Positions 28,647-36,643 of a DNA stretch of 64,000 nt are shown in pieces. The number at the start of each line of letters is the position of its first letter. Position 1 is the first letter of the stretch. The notes beneath the pieces were generated by a model, which had not been told where the DNA came from, ran no database searches, and saw nothing but the letters and a program-made list of their open reading frames with translations. The stretch spans positions 62,001-126,000 of the forward strand of contig CAVPUM010000006.1 of NCBI GenBank assembly GCA_963708855.1, given 5' to 3'. The DNA is from CAIWHR01 sp963708855. Lineage in GTDB: Bacteria; Pseudomonadota; Gammaproteobacteria; Burkholderiales; Casimicrobiaceae. The position numbers were made by a program, and so were the translations under genes.

Positions 28647-28805
28647 ATGAGCGAACAAAAGCCCACGACCAAGGTTCCTGACGGCCATACGCGTTTTTTT
28701 ACAACGCGCCAGATGGCGCCAAACGAAAAGGGATTCGTTGGTTACGAAACTGTCTGGAAACCGTTCCAGAAGGAAGTCGAATACAAGACACCGAAACAGC
28801 CGTAG
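28647..28805 (+). CDS. Small 52-residue ORF downstream of the apr block
   Basis: ATG at 28647 preceded by an AAGAAAGG site; encodes a hydrophilic peptide beginning MSEQKPTTKVPDGHTRFFTT, followed by RQMAPNEKGFVGYETVWKPF and a Lys-rich end. Composition is protein-like and unlike shadow frames, and its codon use resembles the apr genes. No known domain. It may be the last gene of the apr operon. Downstream, the aprA relic begins after 99 bases. Confidence 0.5.
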   Translation: MSEQKPTTKVPDGHTRFFTTRQMAPNEKGFVGYETVWKPFQKEVEYKTPKQP

Positions 28806-28904
28806 GGGTAATGCCGTAGTATTGACGAGCCGGATCGCGCGGTTTGGATGCGAACCGATAAAGGGGATTGCATCAGCGGCGATTGCTTGTTTCACGTTCT
28901 GCGA

Positions 28905-29234
28905 TGGTGGGTGGTGTGGACCTCGCAGCAAATCGACCCCAGGCACATCGGCTCCGAGCTGACGACCTAGGAGCCCTACGTGATGAGCTCGCCCGCCACG
29001 TGCTCCGGCGGCTGGGCGAGCGGACCGGAAGACCATGCCCCCGCCGAATAGCAGTGGGAATACGACCGAATGATGAGGGTCGACGGGCTGTTCGGCGCCG
29101 GTGATACTATCGGCCGCAGCGCGCACAAGTTCTCGTCAGTGTCCTTCACCGAAGGACGGATCGCCGCCAAGGCCGCGGTCCGTTACGTGAAGGACATGTG
29201 GGACGACCAGCCGCAGGTCAGCGAACAGGAATGA
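28905..29234 (+). pseudogene. aprA: Degenerate second aprA, C-terminal-region fragment
   Basis: 110 codons in one frame resemble AprA from the WTSQQID segment through SELTT-stop-EPYVM, SGPEDHAP, DRMMRVDGLFGAGDTIG, HKFSSVSFTEGRIAAKAAVRYV, ending DQPQVSEQE. Two in-frame stops (28968-28970 and 29049-29051) replace Ser and an aromatic residue; there is no frameshift. It aligns to the intact AprA around residues 350-450 but differs at many positions. Features such as SAHKFSS and AAVRYV are closer to the other AprA lineage of sulfur oxidisers and sulfate reducers. It is not a recent duplicate. A matching C-terminal tail is found at 32276. Confidence 0.8.
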
Positions 29235-29308
29235 CGGGACTGACCGGCCCGACTTTTTCGAACGTTTGATTTCTTGAAAGATGGCTCTCCGACGCAAAGA
29301 AAGAGCCG

Positions 29309-29504
29309 ATGAGGAAGAGCCGATTCACCGACGAGCAGATAGTCGCGATCCTCCGCGAGGCGGATCGAACCTCGGTTGCCGAGCCCGCCATGAAGAGCAA
29401 AAGTCAGCGAGCAGACGATCCACACCTGGCGCAAGCAATGCGATCAGCTGGAGCCGGCCGATCTGAAGCGGCTCAGGGCGCTGTCGACCGCAAGGCCAAG
29501 TGAC
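29309..29504 (+). mobile_element. Remnant of an IS3-family transposase OrfA
   Basis: Reads MRKSRFTDEQIVAILREADR then, one base out of frame, VSEQTIHTWRKQCDQLEPADLKRLRAL. This is the helix-turn-helix start of IS3-type OrfA proteins. A frameshift lies in the AAAA run near 29400, and the rest of OrfA, OrfB and both terminal repeats are missing. It adjoins the aprA relic and suggests past transposition at this site. Confidence 0.8.
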
Positions 29505-29564
29505 CGGACCGGCAGCGGTGGCAGTCGTTCGCAGCGCGGCCGGCCCCGCGGCGGTTGGGCAGGC

Positions 29565-30203
29565 ATGACGGGCGCCGACAGCGCGCGTTTTGCCCGGGCA
29601 ATCGCTTACTTCGACGCGGCGAACGGCGAGGATCCGAACCGGGAATCGGACGGCGGCGGAGTGCGGCCGAAGGAGCTGCTCTACGCCGAGCGGATGACTG
29701 CCATGCTCGCCCGCTTTGCGCCACAGGCATCCGAGCCGCTGCGCCTCGCCGCGCGCTGTCAGCACATCCGGCGCTGGAAGATACCGCGCGCCGACTACCC
29801 GATGACACGCGCGGGCTACCAGCAGTGGCGGGTGCGCCTGCGCGATTTTCATGCGGGACTGGCGGGCGGGATCCTGCGCGAAGCCGGTTACGACGACGCG
29901 ACGATCGCGCGCGTGGGCTCACTGATCCGCAAGGAGGCGCTGAAGACCGATGCCGAAGCGCAGGCGCTCGAGGACGTCGTCGACCTCGTGTTCCTGGAGA
30001 GCTACCTGGCGGATTTCGTCACCGAACATCCTGGCTACGACGAGGCGAAATTCGTCGACATCCTGAAGAAAACGGGACGGAAGATGTCGGCACGGGGCCG
30101 CGAGGCGGCGCTGACGCTGATCTCGCCGCCGCCGGCGTTGCTGCCGGTGATCCGCAAGGCGATGGACGAGGCCGGCGTGGCTGGAGACCCTGTGCCGACG
30201 TGA
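29565..30203 (+). CDS. DUF4202-family protein
   Basis: A 212-residue soluble protein. Family-like segments are ARFARAIAYFDAANGEDPN at the start, ELLYAERMTAMLARFAPQAS, LRLAARCQHIRRWKIPR, YDDATIARVGSLIRKEALKTDAEAQALEDVVDLVFLE and the Lys/Arg-rich end. The His and Asp/Glu residues in the helical bundle resemble an HD-type metal site, but this is uncertain. DUF4202 genes tend to occur near sulfate adenylyltransferase genes in sulfur and sulfate metabolism, and sat lies about 3.3 kb away here. The biochemical role is unknown. Confidence 0.75.
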   Translation: MTGADSARFARAIAYFDAANGEDPNRESDGGGVRPKELLYAERMTAMLARFAPQASEPLRLAARCQHIRRWKIPRADYPMTRAGYQQWRVRLRDFHAGLAGGILREAGYDDATIARVGSLIRKEALKTDAEAQALEDVVDLVFLESYLADFVTEHPGYDEAKFVDILKKTGRKMSARGREAALTLISPPPALLPVIRKAMDEAGVAGDPVPT

Positions 30204-30239
30204 CATGTCGCGCTGCCATCGCGGCGTCGCAACGTCGGG

Positions 30240-30440
30240 CTGCGTTTCATCCGCGCAACATCCTCCTGCGGCGCGAACTGCGCGATGGGCCGAAACAGTA
30301 GCGGCCCGGGCTGAGATCCGGCAGTAGCCCGCGAGCGCGCCGAAGTGGTCCGGAGTGCGCTTGATCACCTCGTCGCAGTCGGCAAGCGATCGCTTGATGT
30401 CGCCGGCGAGGAACAGTGCGCGGCAGGCGCGAGTCCGAAC
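30240..30440 (-). pseudogene. Remnant of a TPR-repeat protein
   Basis: On the minus strand the stretch RALFLAGDIKRSLADCDEV followed by IKRTPDHFGALAGY has the pattern of a tetratricopeptide repeat, but there is no start upstream and the following residues lose the pattern. It overlaps the 3' end of the LLM oxidoreductase frame. Probably a gene fragment left by deletion; boundaries are approximate. Confidence 0.45.
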
Positions 30441-31426
30441 TCCGCGGCGAGCAGCTCGTAGGAGCGGCGCCGCGCGGCCGGGTCGTAGGTCCAGGTGTTG
30501 ATGACGATTTCCTGCAGTTCGAGCCGCCCCGCCAGCTCGAGCAGCCTGCTGGCCACGTCTTTCGCGTTGCCAGCCAGCGACTTCCGGCGCAGTGCTGCGA
30601 TGAGCGCACGCTCGGATTCTGTATACGGATGTGCGGCGGCCTGCTCGGGCGACACCAGCGGATTGCGCAGGCCCTGCTCGAAGCCAACGCGCCAGAATTC
30701 CCGCGTCTGCAGGAGCCGTCGCGCCTCGGCTTCCGTGTCCGCCGCGAGCGCCCAGACGCAGATCGTCGCGATCGGCGCCGGATAACGCGCGCTCGGGCGA
30801 TAGTTCTGCCGGTAGAGCGCCAGTGCCTCGTCCACGCCCCGGCCGTCGCTGAAGAAATAGGCGAACGCATACGGCAGGCCGAAATGCGCAGCGAGTCGCG
30901 CGCCATAGTCCGAACTGCCGAGTATCCAGATCTCCGGGCTGGTCGGTCCCAGCGGGTGCGCCGCGATGTTTCGAAACGGATGGTCTTCCGGCAAAGGAAC
31001 GCCCGCGACCCAGCATTGCAGCTCCTGCACCTGCCGCGGGAATTCGTCGGCGGCATTCGCGTGAGGATTCAACGCGAAGGCGGTCAGCCGGTCCGAGCCC
31101 GGCGCGCGGCCCACGCCCAGGTCGATCCTGCCCGGGGCGATGCCCTCCAGCACCCGGAACTGCTCGGCCACCTTGAGCGCCGAGTAATGCGGCAGCATCA
31201 CGCCGGCGCTGCCGACGCGAATGCGCCGGGTGGTCGCGGCGATGGCGGCCATCAGGACCTCCGGTGCCGTGCCGACGATGCTGGCGCTGTTGTGGTGCTC
31301 GGACACCCAGTAGCGGTGGTAGCCCAGCGCGTCACACCGGCGCGCCAGTGCAAGCGAGTCGCGGATGGCTGCATCCTGCGGGTGGCCCTGTGCCGCGGGA
31401 GACTGATCGAGCACCGACCATTTCAT
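30365..31426 (-). CDS. LLM-class (luciferase-like) flavin-dependent oxidoreductase
   Basis: A 353-residue TIM-barrel flavoprotein of the bacterial luciferase-like monooxygenase class. Start MKWSVLDQSP; family segments are YHRYWVSEHHN, VGSAGVMLPHYSALKVAEQFRVLE, GRIDLGVGRAPGSD and PEIWILGSSDYGARLAA. Members usually oxidise organic substrates with FMNH2 or F420; the substrate here is unknown. The last 20 or so residues after LLAAEFGLAP run into the neighbouring TPR relic, so the native stop may have been lost. It lies in the decayed region between the apr and sat loci. Confidence 0.85.
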   Translation of the reverse strand: MKWSVLDQSPAAQGHPQDAAIRDSLALARRCDALGYHRYWVSEHHNSASIVGTAPEVLMAAIAATTRRIRVGSAGVMLPHYSALKVAEQFRVLEGIAPGRIDLGVGRAPGSDRLTAFALNPHANAADEFPRQVQELQCWVAGVPLPEDHPFRNIAAHPLGPTSPEIWILGSSDYGARLAAHFGLPYAFAYFFSDGRGVDEALALYRQNYRPSARYPAPIATICVWALAADTEAEARRLLQTREFWRVGFEQGLRNPLVSPEQAAAHPYTESERALIAALRRKSLAGNAKDVASRLLELAGRLELQEIVINTWTYDPAARRRSYELLAAEFGLAPAAHCSSPATSSDRLPTATR

Positions 31427-31464
31427 GTCGCCACCTATTGTCCTGTTCCGTCGCCGCGAGCATC

Positions 31465-32224
31465 CTATCCGTCGGGCGCTGTGTCCATCAGGTCCGCATC
31501 GCGTGCCTGCCGCTTCGCCGCCTCGCGCTCCTCCGCGGGACGTCGTAGACGTCGGCGAAGTCTTCGCTGGCGACGAATGCACCGAACCGGTCGAGGTCGC
31601 AGCAGGCCATGAAGAATAGCTGAAGGCTGCGCTTCGAGGGCTAGCCGATCGTCGGGCCGGAGATTTCTTCTTCAGAATGAGCTGGCGTCAGCCGCGCGCG
31701 AGTTCGGCGTACTCCGGCAGACCCTGTTCGCGACGATTGTCGCCGATCGTGATTTCGTGCGGCTCGTCGTGATCGAGGCAGTGCGGCGCCTTCACGAGCG
31801 CGTACGAATCGCGGCCGGTGCTCTCCTCCTGGCGGCGCAGGGAATGCAGCGCGACCGGACAATAGCCGCATGCCGTCGGACGGTCCCCGTAGACGGCACA
31901 GTCCTCGAGCACCATGTACTGGCAGGCCGTGCCCTCGGCGACAGCCCTGCGCTTGACGCCGGCGATGCCGTCTTTCTCCATCCCGTAGGGCACCGTGTAG
32001 CGCTCGGGGAACTCCGACGCCGTCGGTCCCGGCCGCCCCTTCAGCCGGAGGATGGCGTACGGGGTCAGCGAGATGTCGATGTTGCGGCAGCAGGCGTTCC
32101 AGCAGGCGATGCCGCGATGACAGCGCAAGCGGATCGTCTTGTCCTCGTCGAACGTTTGCGGCAGCACCGGACTGCCGGGGAACGCAACGTCGGCTGGCGC
32201 GGATTCAGCACGCGGCTGGCTCAT
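31465..32224 (-). pseudogene. Broken YkgJ-family cysteine-cluster protein
   Basis: The N-terminal 178 codons (31688-32224) are intact. They have the family's CHRGIACWNACC cluster, ISLTPYAILRLKG, C-x-MVLEDC and CGYCPVALH, which bind zinc or an Fe-S cluster. The family's usual C-terminal part follows beyond a TGA where the pattern expects Trp (ELARG-stop-RQLILKKKS), then a frame change, a TAG, and SLQLFFMACCDLDRF plus VASEDFADVYDVP, with a further shift before a final TAG at 31465. At least two nonsense changes and two shifts point to true decay rather than one sequencing error. Confidence 0.7.
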
Positions 32225-32275
32225 TCGGGTATCTTCGTGCTGCGCACAACGGCATTCGCCCTTCGGGCGCTCCGC

Positions 32276-32371
32276 GGGCGCAACTGGCATTGCTTCACGT
32301 TGTCCCGCTACGATCGGCATACCGGCAAGTGGGAATTGGAGAAGGCGCCGGTCCACCACATCATCGACTGA
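32276..32371 (+). pseudogene. aprA: C-terminal tail of a degenerate aprA
   Basis: The plus-strand frame NWHCFTLSRYDRHTGKWELE followed by KAPVHHIID and a stop matches the last 30 residues of AprA (the intact gene here ends NWHVLTVSRRDPQTGEY, then MEKAPCYHL and a short tail). No start or upstream part is adjacent. With the fragment at 28905-29234 it looks like one former gene separated by about 3 kb. Confidence 0.75.
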
Positions 32372-32493
32372 CCGCGCTCCACCCGGAGCCCCTCGCGTTC
32401 GCGGCAGATATCGCGGCCACCGGCCCAGCGTCAGCCTGGGACCGGACCCCCGGGCATGTCGCACGCACCAATGATTCCATCGGCGTTCCGTGG

Positions 32494-32526
32494 GTCATAA
32501 GCGCACCTGTGCGGGTTCTTTATGAC
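32494..32526. promoter_or_regulatory. Candidate LysR-type operator upstream of the LysR gene
   Basis: Perfect inverted repeat GTCATAA (32494-32500) and TTATGAC (32520-32526), with a nested CGCA-CCTG-TGCG in the middle. The outer arms end 54 bases before the LysR ATG. Size and AT-rich arms fit LysR-type autoregulatory sites; this is inferred from sequence only. Confidence 0.5.
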
Positions 32527-32579
32527 CGGCCGGCTTTGTGCTTCAATGGAAGGTACCCAGTCAACCTCCGGATGGATCG

Positions 32580-33506
32580 ATGGCGGATCGCCGTCTCCAG
32601 GTATTCCACGCGGTCGCAAAACACCTGTCCTTCACCAAGGCGGCCGAGGCGCTCTTCATGACGCAGCCCGCGGTCACGTTCCAGATTCGCCAGCTTGAGG
32701 AGCACTTCAACACGCGCCTGTTCGATCGCGTGCACGGGCGCATCTCGCTCACGGCCGCAGGCAATCTGGCCTTGGAGTACGCCGAGCGTATCCTCGAGGT
32801 CTCGGCCGAGCTCGACACGCGCCTGCACGAGATGAGCGGCCAACTCGGAGGTCCGCTGCTCATCGGCGCCAGCACCACCATTGCCGATTACCTGCTGCCG
32901 CCTGTGCTTGGCGCCTACAAGGCGCGCTTTCCATCCGTCGTGCTACGGCTCTTCGTGGCCAACTCGGACGCGGTGCAGAGCCGCGTCGCCGAGCGCAGCC
33001 TCGACGTCGGCTTCATCGAGGGCGACTCGCATTTGCCCGTGCTCGTGACCGCCGTCTGCTGCGAGGATGAGCTGCTGGTCACCTGCGCGCCTTCGCATCC
33101 ACTGGCGAAGCTCGAATCCGCGACGCCCGATTCGCTGATGCGCCACGCCAACATCAGCCGCGAACTGGGTTCGGGTACGCGCGAGGTCATCGACCACTAC
33201 CTGCAGATGGCAGGAATCGCCCCCGACACGCTGCAGCGGGAGATGGAGCTCGGCAGCCCGGAGGCGCTGAAGCGGCTGGTCGCCACCGGGCTGGGGTTCG
33301 CCATCATGTCACGCGCGACCGTGGCCAACGAGATACGTCTCGGGCAGCTGGTGCAGGTCCCGCTCATGCCGCGGCTCGTCCGCAGCATGTCGGTCGTCTA
33401 CCCCAAGGAACGGATCCATTCGCAAATGGTGAGCAGCTTCGTCGAGTTCGCGAAGCAGAATCTCGGTACGATGCCGGTCGCCGAGGCGGAAAGCGCGCAC
33501 GCCTAG
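32580..33506 (+). CDS. LysR-family transcriptional regulator next to sat
   Basis: A 308-residue LysR regulator. The N-terminal winged helix-turn-helix is LQVFHAVAKHLSFTKAAEAL followed by FMTQPAVTFQIRQLEEHF. The periplasmic-binding-fold effector domain (about residues 90-295) begins GGPLLIGASTTIADYLLPPVL, as in CysB/CbbR-like regulators of sulfur and carbon metabolism. The ATG at 32580 starts the HTH domain directly. It is convergent with sat and may regulate sat/soe or itself; the effector is unknown. Complete and in frame, unlike its upstream neighbours. Confidence 0.88.
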   Translation: MADRRLQVFHAVAKHLSFTKAAEALFMTQPAVTFQIRQLEEHFNTRLFDRVHGRISLTAAGNLALEYAERILEVSAELDTRLHEMSGQLGGPLLIGASTTIADYLLPPVLGAYKARFPSVVLRLFVANSDAVQSRVAERSLDVGFIEGDSHLPVLVTAVCCEDELLVTCAPSHPLAKLESATPDSLMRHANISRELGSGTREVIDHYLQMAGIAPDTLQREMELGSPEALKRLVATGLGFAIMSRATVANEIRLGQLVQVPLMPRLVRSMSVVYPKERIHSQMVSSFVEFAKQNLGTMPVAEAESAHA

Positions 33507-33538
33507 GCGTGCCGCGTCGGAAGTTCTTACCGGACCGC

Positions 33539-34771
33539 TCAGCGTGCGGGTTGAGTCGCGGACGTCCCCGCAGGCTTGCGCGCGACGTCCAGTGCCGCGT
33601 AATACTCTCGCAGGATCGCGAGCACCTCGGGGCGGCTGAACTCGGGCGGCACGGCGGCGCCCTCGGCCAGCCAGTTGCGCAGCTGGGTTCCGGACACCTG
33701 GAGCCGGTCGGCGTCGGGGTGCGGACAGGTGCGCCCGGAGGCCATGCCACCGCAGGCGTAACACCAGAACGCCACGTCGATCCTGAGCGGCACCGTCTGC
33801 AGCGCGTCGCGCGGGATCTCGTCGAAGATGTGGTGCGCGTCGAACGGGCCGTAGTAGCTGCCGACGCCGGCGTGGTCCCGGCCCACGATCTGGTGCGAGC
33901 AGCCGTAGTTCTGGCGGAACAGCGCGTGCAGCAGCGCCTCGCGCGGGCCTGCATAGCGCATGTCGAGCGGATAGCCCGCCTGGACCACCGTCTTCTGCAC
34001 GAAGTACTTCTCGGCGAGCACTGCGATCGTCCTGGTCCGGATCTCGGCCGGGATGTCGCCCGGCTTGAGCGCGCCCAGCAGCGAGTGGATCAGCACGCCG
34101 TCGCAGACCTCGATCGCGACCTTGGCGAGGTACTCGTGCGAACGGTGCATCGGATTGCGGGTCTGGAATGCCGCGACCTTCGACCAGCCGAGCGTGGTAA
34201 ACAGTGCCCGCGTCTGGGCCGGCGTCATGAAGAGGTTGCCGTATTTTTCGGCGAACCCGCCCGTCGACAGCACGCGGAGCGTGCCCGCGAGGTTGACCTC
34301 GCCTTGCTCCAGCACGAGCTTGACGCCGGGATGCGCGGGGTCGGTCGTGCGAAACACGGTCGCGCATTCGTGCGCCTTGTCGATCGCGTACTTCTCCGTG
34401 ACGAGCATCGTCGCCAGCAATTCGCCGCTGTCGGCATCGACGAGCGCGATGTCCCCGCCGATGCTGATCGAGGCGGCGCGCGCTGCGTCCACCGACAGCG
34501 TGATCGGTATCGGCCAGAACAGGCCGCTCGCCGTGCGCATCCCGTCGCAGACGCCCTGCCAGTCGGCGTGCGACATGAAACCCGGAAGCGGCGTGAACCC
34601 GCCGATGCCCAGCATGATGATGTCGCCCTTTTCGCGCGAGCTGACGGTGAGCCGCGGCAGCGCCGCCGCGCGGCGCTGCTCTGCGACCCGGGCCTCGCCC
34701 TCGAGCAGCAGCGGGCGCAACCCTATGCCACCGTGGGGGCTGACGAGCGGCATGTTCACGGATGTTGGCAT
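33539..34771 (-). CDS. sat: Dissimilatory sulfate adenylyltransferase (ATP sulfurylase)
   Basis: A roughly 410-residue single-domain ATP sulfurylase. In sulfur oxidisers it converts APS and pyrophosphate to sulfate and ATP, completing the Apr route. Active-site motifs are QTRNPMHRSHE (near residue 200) and GRDHAGVGSYYG (near 290); the C-terminal part contains CYACGGMASGRTCPH, a zinc-binding feature of bacterial Sat. There is no APS-kinase domain. Start candidates are ATG at 34771 and at 34753 (MPLVSPHGG, matching the usual family start). It is separated from aprBA by 6 kb, with the decayed region and a LysR gene between. Confidence 0.95.
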   Translation of the reverse strand: MPTSVNMPLVSPHGGIGLRPLLLEGEARVAEQRRAAALPRLTVSSREKGDIIMLGIGGFTPLPGFMSHADWQGVCDGMRTASGLFWPIPITLSVDAARAASISIGGDIALVDADSGELLATMLVTEKYAIDKAHECATVFRTTDPAHPGVKLVLEQGEVNLAGTLRVLSTGGFAEKYGNLFMTPAQTRALFTTLGWSKVAAFQTRNPMHRSHEYLAKVAIEVCDGVLIHSLLGALKPGDIPAEIRTRTIAVLAEKYFVQKTVVQAGYPLDMRYAGPREALLHALFRQNYGCSHQIVGRDHAGVGSYYGPFDAHHIFDEIPRDALQTVPLRIDVAFWCYACGGMASGRTCPHPDADRLQVSGTQLRNWLAEGAAVPPEFSRPEVLAILREYYAALDVARKPAGTSATQPAR

Positions 34772-34889
34772 GTGCAAAGGGCCGGGGCGGAACGCAGAGG
34801 GGCGATTTCAGGCGTGGCCATTATTCCGAAACGGTATAACATTATAACCAATGGCAAGCGGGCTGCGGAGGGCGTTCGGCATCGCGGAT

Positions 34890-35870
34890 TCACGCGATCG
34901 ACTGATAGTAGAGATTCTGCGGGTGGTTGGATTGCGCGAAGAAGTACCAGCGCTCCGCGAGGAGGCCGATGTACTGGACACCGAACGCGACGATGATCGT
35001 CACCGTCGACCCTCCCGCCAGCCCCGCCGCGAGGAGCAGCACCGGCAGCGCAAAGGCGCCCAGGAGAAAGAGCCACTTGATCGAGCGGAAGAACGGCGCG
35101 CTGCGGCCATGGAAGAACTCGCGGGTGTTGAACGAGCCGCCCATGAACCCCTGCGACTTCTGGACGATTCGCGGATGCTTGATTCCGATGGCCGTCTGCA
35201 GCGTGGATTTCGGGCGCAGCCGGGCATTGCGGACGAGCGAAGCGACGCGGCCGGCGAATCCGAGCAGGGTTAGGATGAGCGCGAGGGTTGCCAGGAACCG
35301 GACGAGCGCCGGCGCGGCCGACGTGGCGTAGGCGGCGGCGAGCGCGAACCCCGACGCACATCCGAGCAGCACGAAGTTGACGACCGTGAGCGGCGTCGCC
35401 CATTCGCGCAGGAACGCCACGCACGCGTAGATCATCCCCGTGCAGACGAAGAGCGCCAGCGCGAGCACGACTCCGGCCAGCCCGACGACGATGGTCGAGT
35501 CGATGGCTGCGCCGGAGGGCAGCGTGGCGAGCGCTTCTCCGAGGTGAAAAAAATGCACGATGGCGTACAGCAGGGCCGCGCACATGAATGCCGGCAGGAC
35601 GATCACTTCGCGCGAGAGCCACGACGTGCGCCACCGCGCCGCCGATCGCCATGCCCGCTCCGGCCGGCCGAGATGGAAGAACGACGCGAGCAGCCCGGCG
35701 CCGGTGAACAGGAACGCGGTAAGGCTGCCGTAGAAATAGAACCAGGGCCGATGCGGCGACGGCAGGAGCTCGAACAGCGCGCCGGTCTCGACGGTGACCA
35801 GCGCAACGAACAGGCCCTGCCCGGCGCCGATCAGCGTCGTGAGGAAGAGGACGGAGAATTGCGGATGCAC
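34890..35870 (-). CDS. soeC: Sulfite dehydrogenase membrane subunit SoeC (DmsC-like)
   Basis: A 326-residue inner-membrane protein with about eight helices, such as FSVLFLTTLIGAGQGLFVALV, FYFYGSLTAFLFTGAGLLASF and IKWLFLLGAFALPVLLLAAGL. The HLGRPERAWRS motif is characteristic of DmsC-family quinone-binding anchors. It directly follows soeB, so it anchors SoeAB facing the cytoplasm and passes electrons from sulfite oxidation to quinone. Complete at both ends. Confidence 0.92.
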   Translation of the reverse strand: MHPQFSVLFLTTLIGAGQGLFVALVTVETGALFELLPSPHRPWFYFYGSLTAFLFTGAGLLASFFHLGRPERAWRSAARWRTSWLSREVIVLPAFMCAALLYAIVHFFHLGEALATLPSGAAIDSTIVVGLAGVVLALALFVCTGMIYACVAFLREWATPLTVVNFVLLGCASGFALAAAYATSAAPALVRFLATLALILTLLGFAGRVASLVRNARLRPKSTLQTAIGIKHPRIVQKSQGFMGGSFNTREFFHGRSAPFFRSIKWLFLLGAFALPVLLLAAGLAGGSTVTIIVAFGVQYIGLLAERWYFFAQSNHPQNLYYQSIA

Positions 35871-35880
35871 GGGTTGGGTC

Positions 35881-36612
35881 CTACCAGGACATGACGTCGT
35901 CGAGCGAGGGATCCGATTTCGCCGGCTTCGGCAGCAGCCCGTCGACCTTGAGCGGATTGTCGGCGCGCTCGAGCTCGTCGGCGTGGATGTGCCGCTCGGT
36001 CTTGCGCCGCGGCAGGTAGTGGTTCGCCGGGTGCGTTCCCCATTCCGGCATCAGCGCGTAGCCGGCGCTATCGCGGATGGCGACAGACACCTCCGAGTCA
36101 GGGTCGTGGATGTCGCCGAACAGGCGCGCGCTGGTCGGGCAGGCGAGCACGCAGGCGGGCTTGCGCTCGCGCTCCGGCAGCGCCGTGTCGGTGATGCGGT
36201 CCACGCACAGCGTGCACTTGGTCATCACCTTGCGCTCCTCGTCCAGCTCGCGCACGCCGTAGGGACATGCCCACGCGCAATACTTGCAGCCGATGCACTT
36301 GTCGAAATCGACCAGCACGATGCCGTCCTCGGCCCGCTTGTAGCTGGCGCCCGTCGGACACACGGGAACGCAGGGCGGATCCTCGCAGTGCAGGCACGAC
36401 TTCGGAAAGTGCACGGTCTGGGTGTTCGGAAACTCGCCGACCTCGAATGTCTGCACGCGGTTGAAGAAGGTGCCGGTCGGGTCGCGGTCGTACGGATTGA
36501 AGTCCGCCAGCGGGCCCGCCGAGCCCGACGTGTTCCACTGCTTGCAGCTCGTCACGCAGGCATGGCAGCCGACGCAGACGTTGAGGTCGATGACCAACGC
36601 GAGCTGGGTCAC
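35881..36612 (-). CDS. soeB: Sulfite dehydrogenase iron-sulfur subunit SoeB
   Basis: A 243-residue electron-transfer subunit with four [4Fe-4S] cysteine groups: CVGCHACVTSCKQW (residue 13 on), CLHCEDPPCVPVCPTG, CIGCKYCAWACPYG and CTLCVDRI with the distant CVLACP. No Tat signal is present, which agrees with the cytoplasmic orientation of SoeABC. It lies between the molybdopterin subunit upstream and the membrane subunit downstream (10-base gap), with the usual soeABC order. Confidence 0.95.
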   Translation of the reverse strand: MTQLALVIDLNVCVGCHACVTSCKQWNTSGSAGPLADFNPYDRDPTGTFFNRVQTFEVGEFPNTQTVHFPKSCLHCEDPPCVPVCPTGASYKRAEDGIVLVDFDKCIGCKYCAWACPYGVRELDEERKVMTKCTLCVDRITDTALPERERKPACVLACPTSARLFGDIHDPDSEVSVAIRDSAGYALMPEWGTHPANHYLPRRKTERHIHADELERADNPLKVDGLLPKPAKSDPSLDDVMSW

Positions 36613-36643
36613 CGCGAGCTCCCTGCCACGTCCGCGAGCGGCG

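Noticed and set aside
29281..29504. Complete insertion sequence
   Set aside because: Only the first part of OrfA remains and it is frameshifted; no OrfB and no terminal inverted repeats were found nearby.
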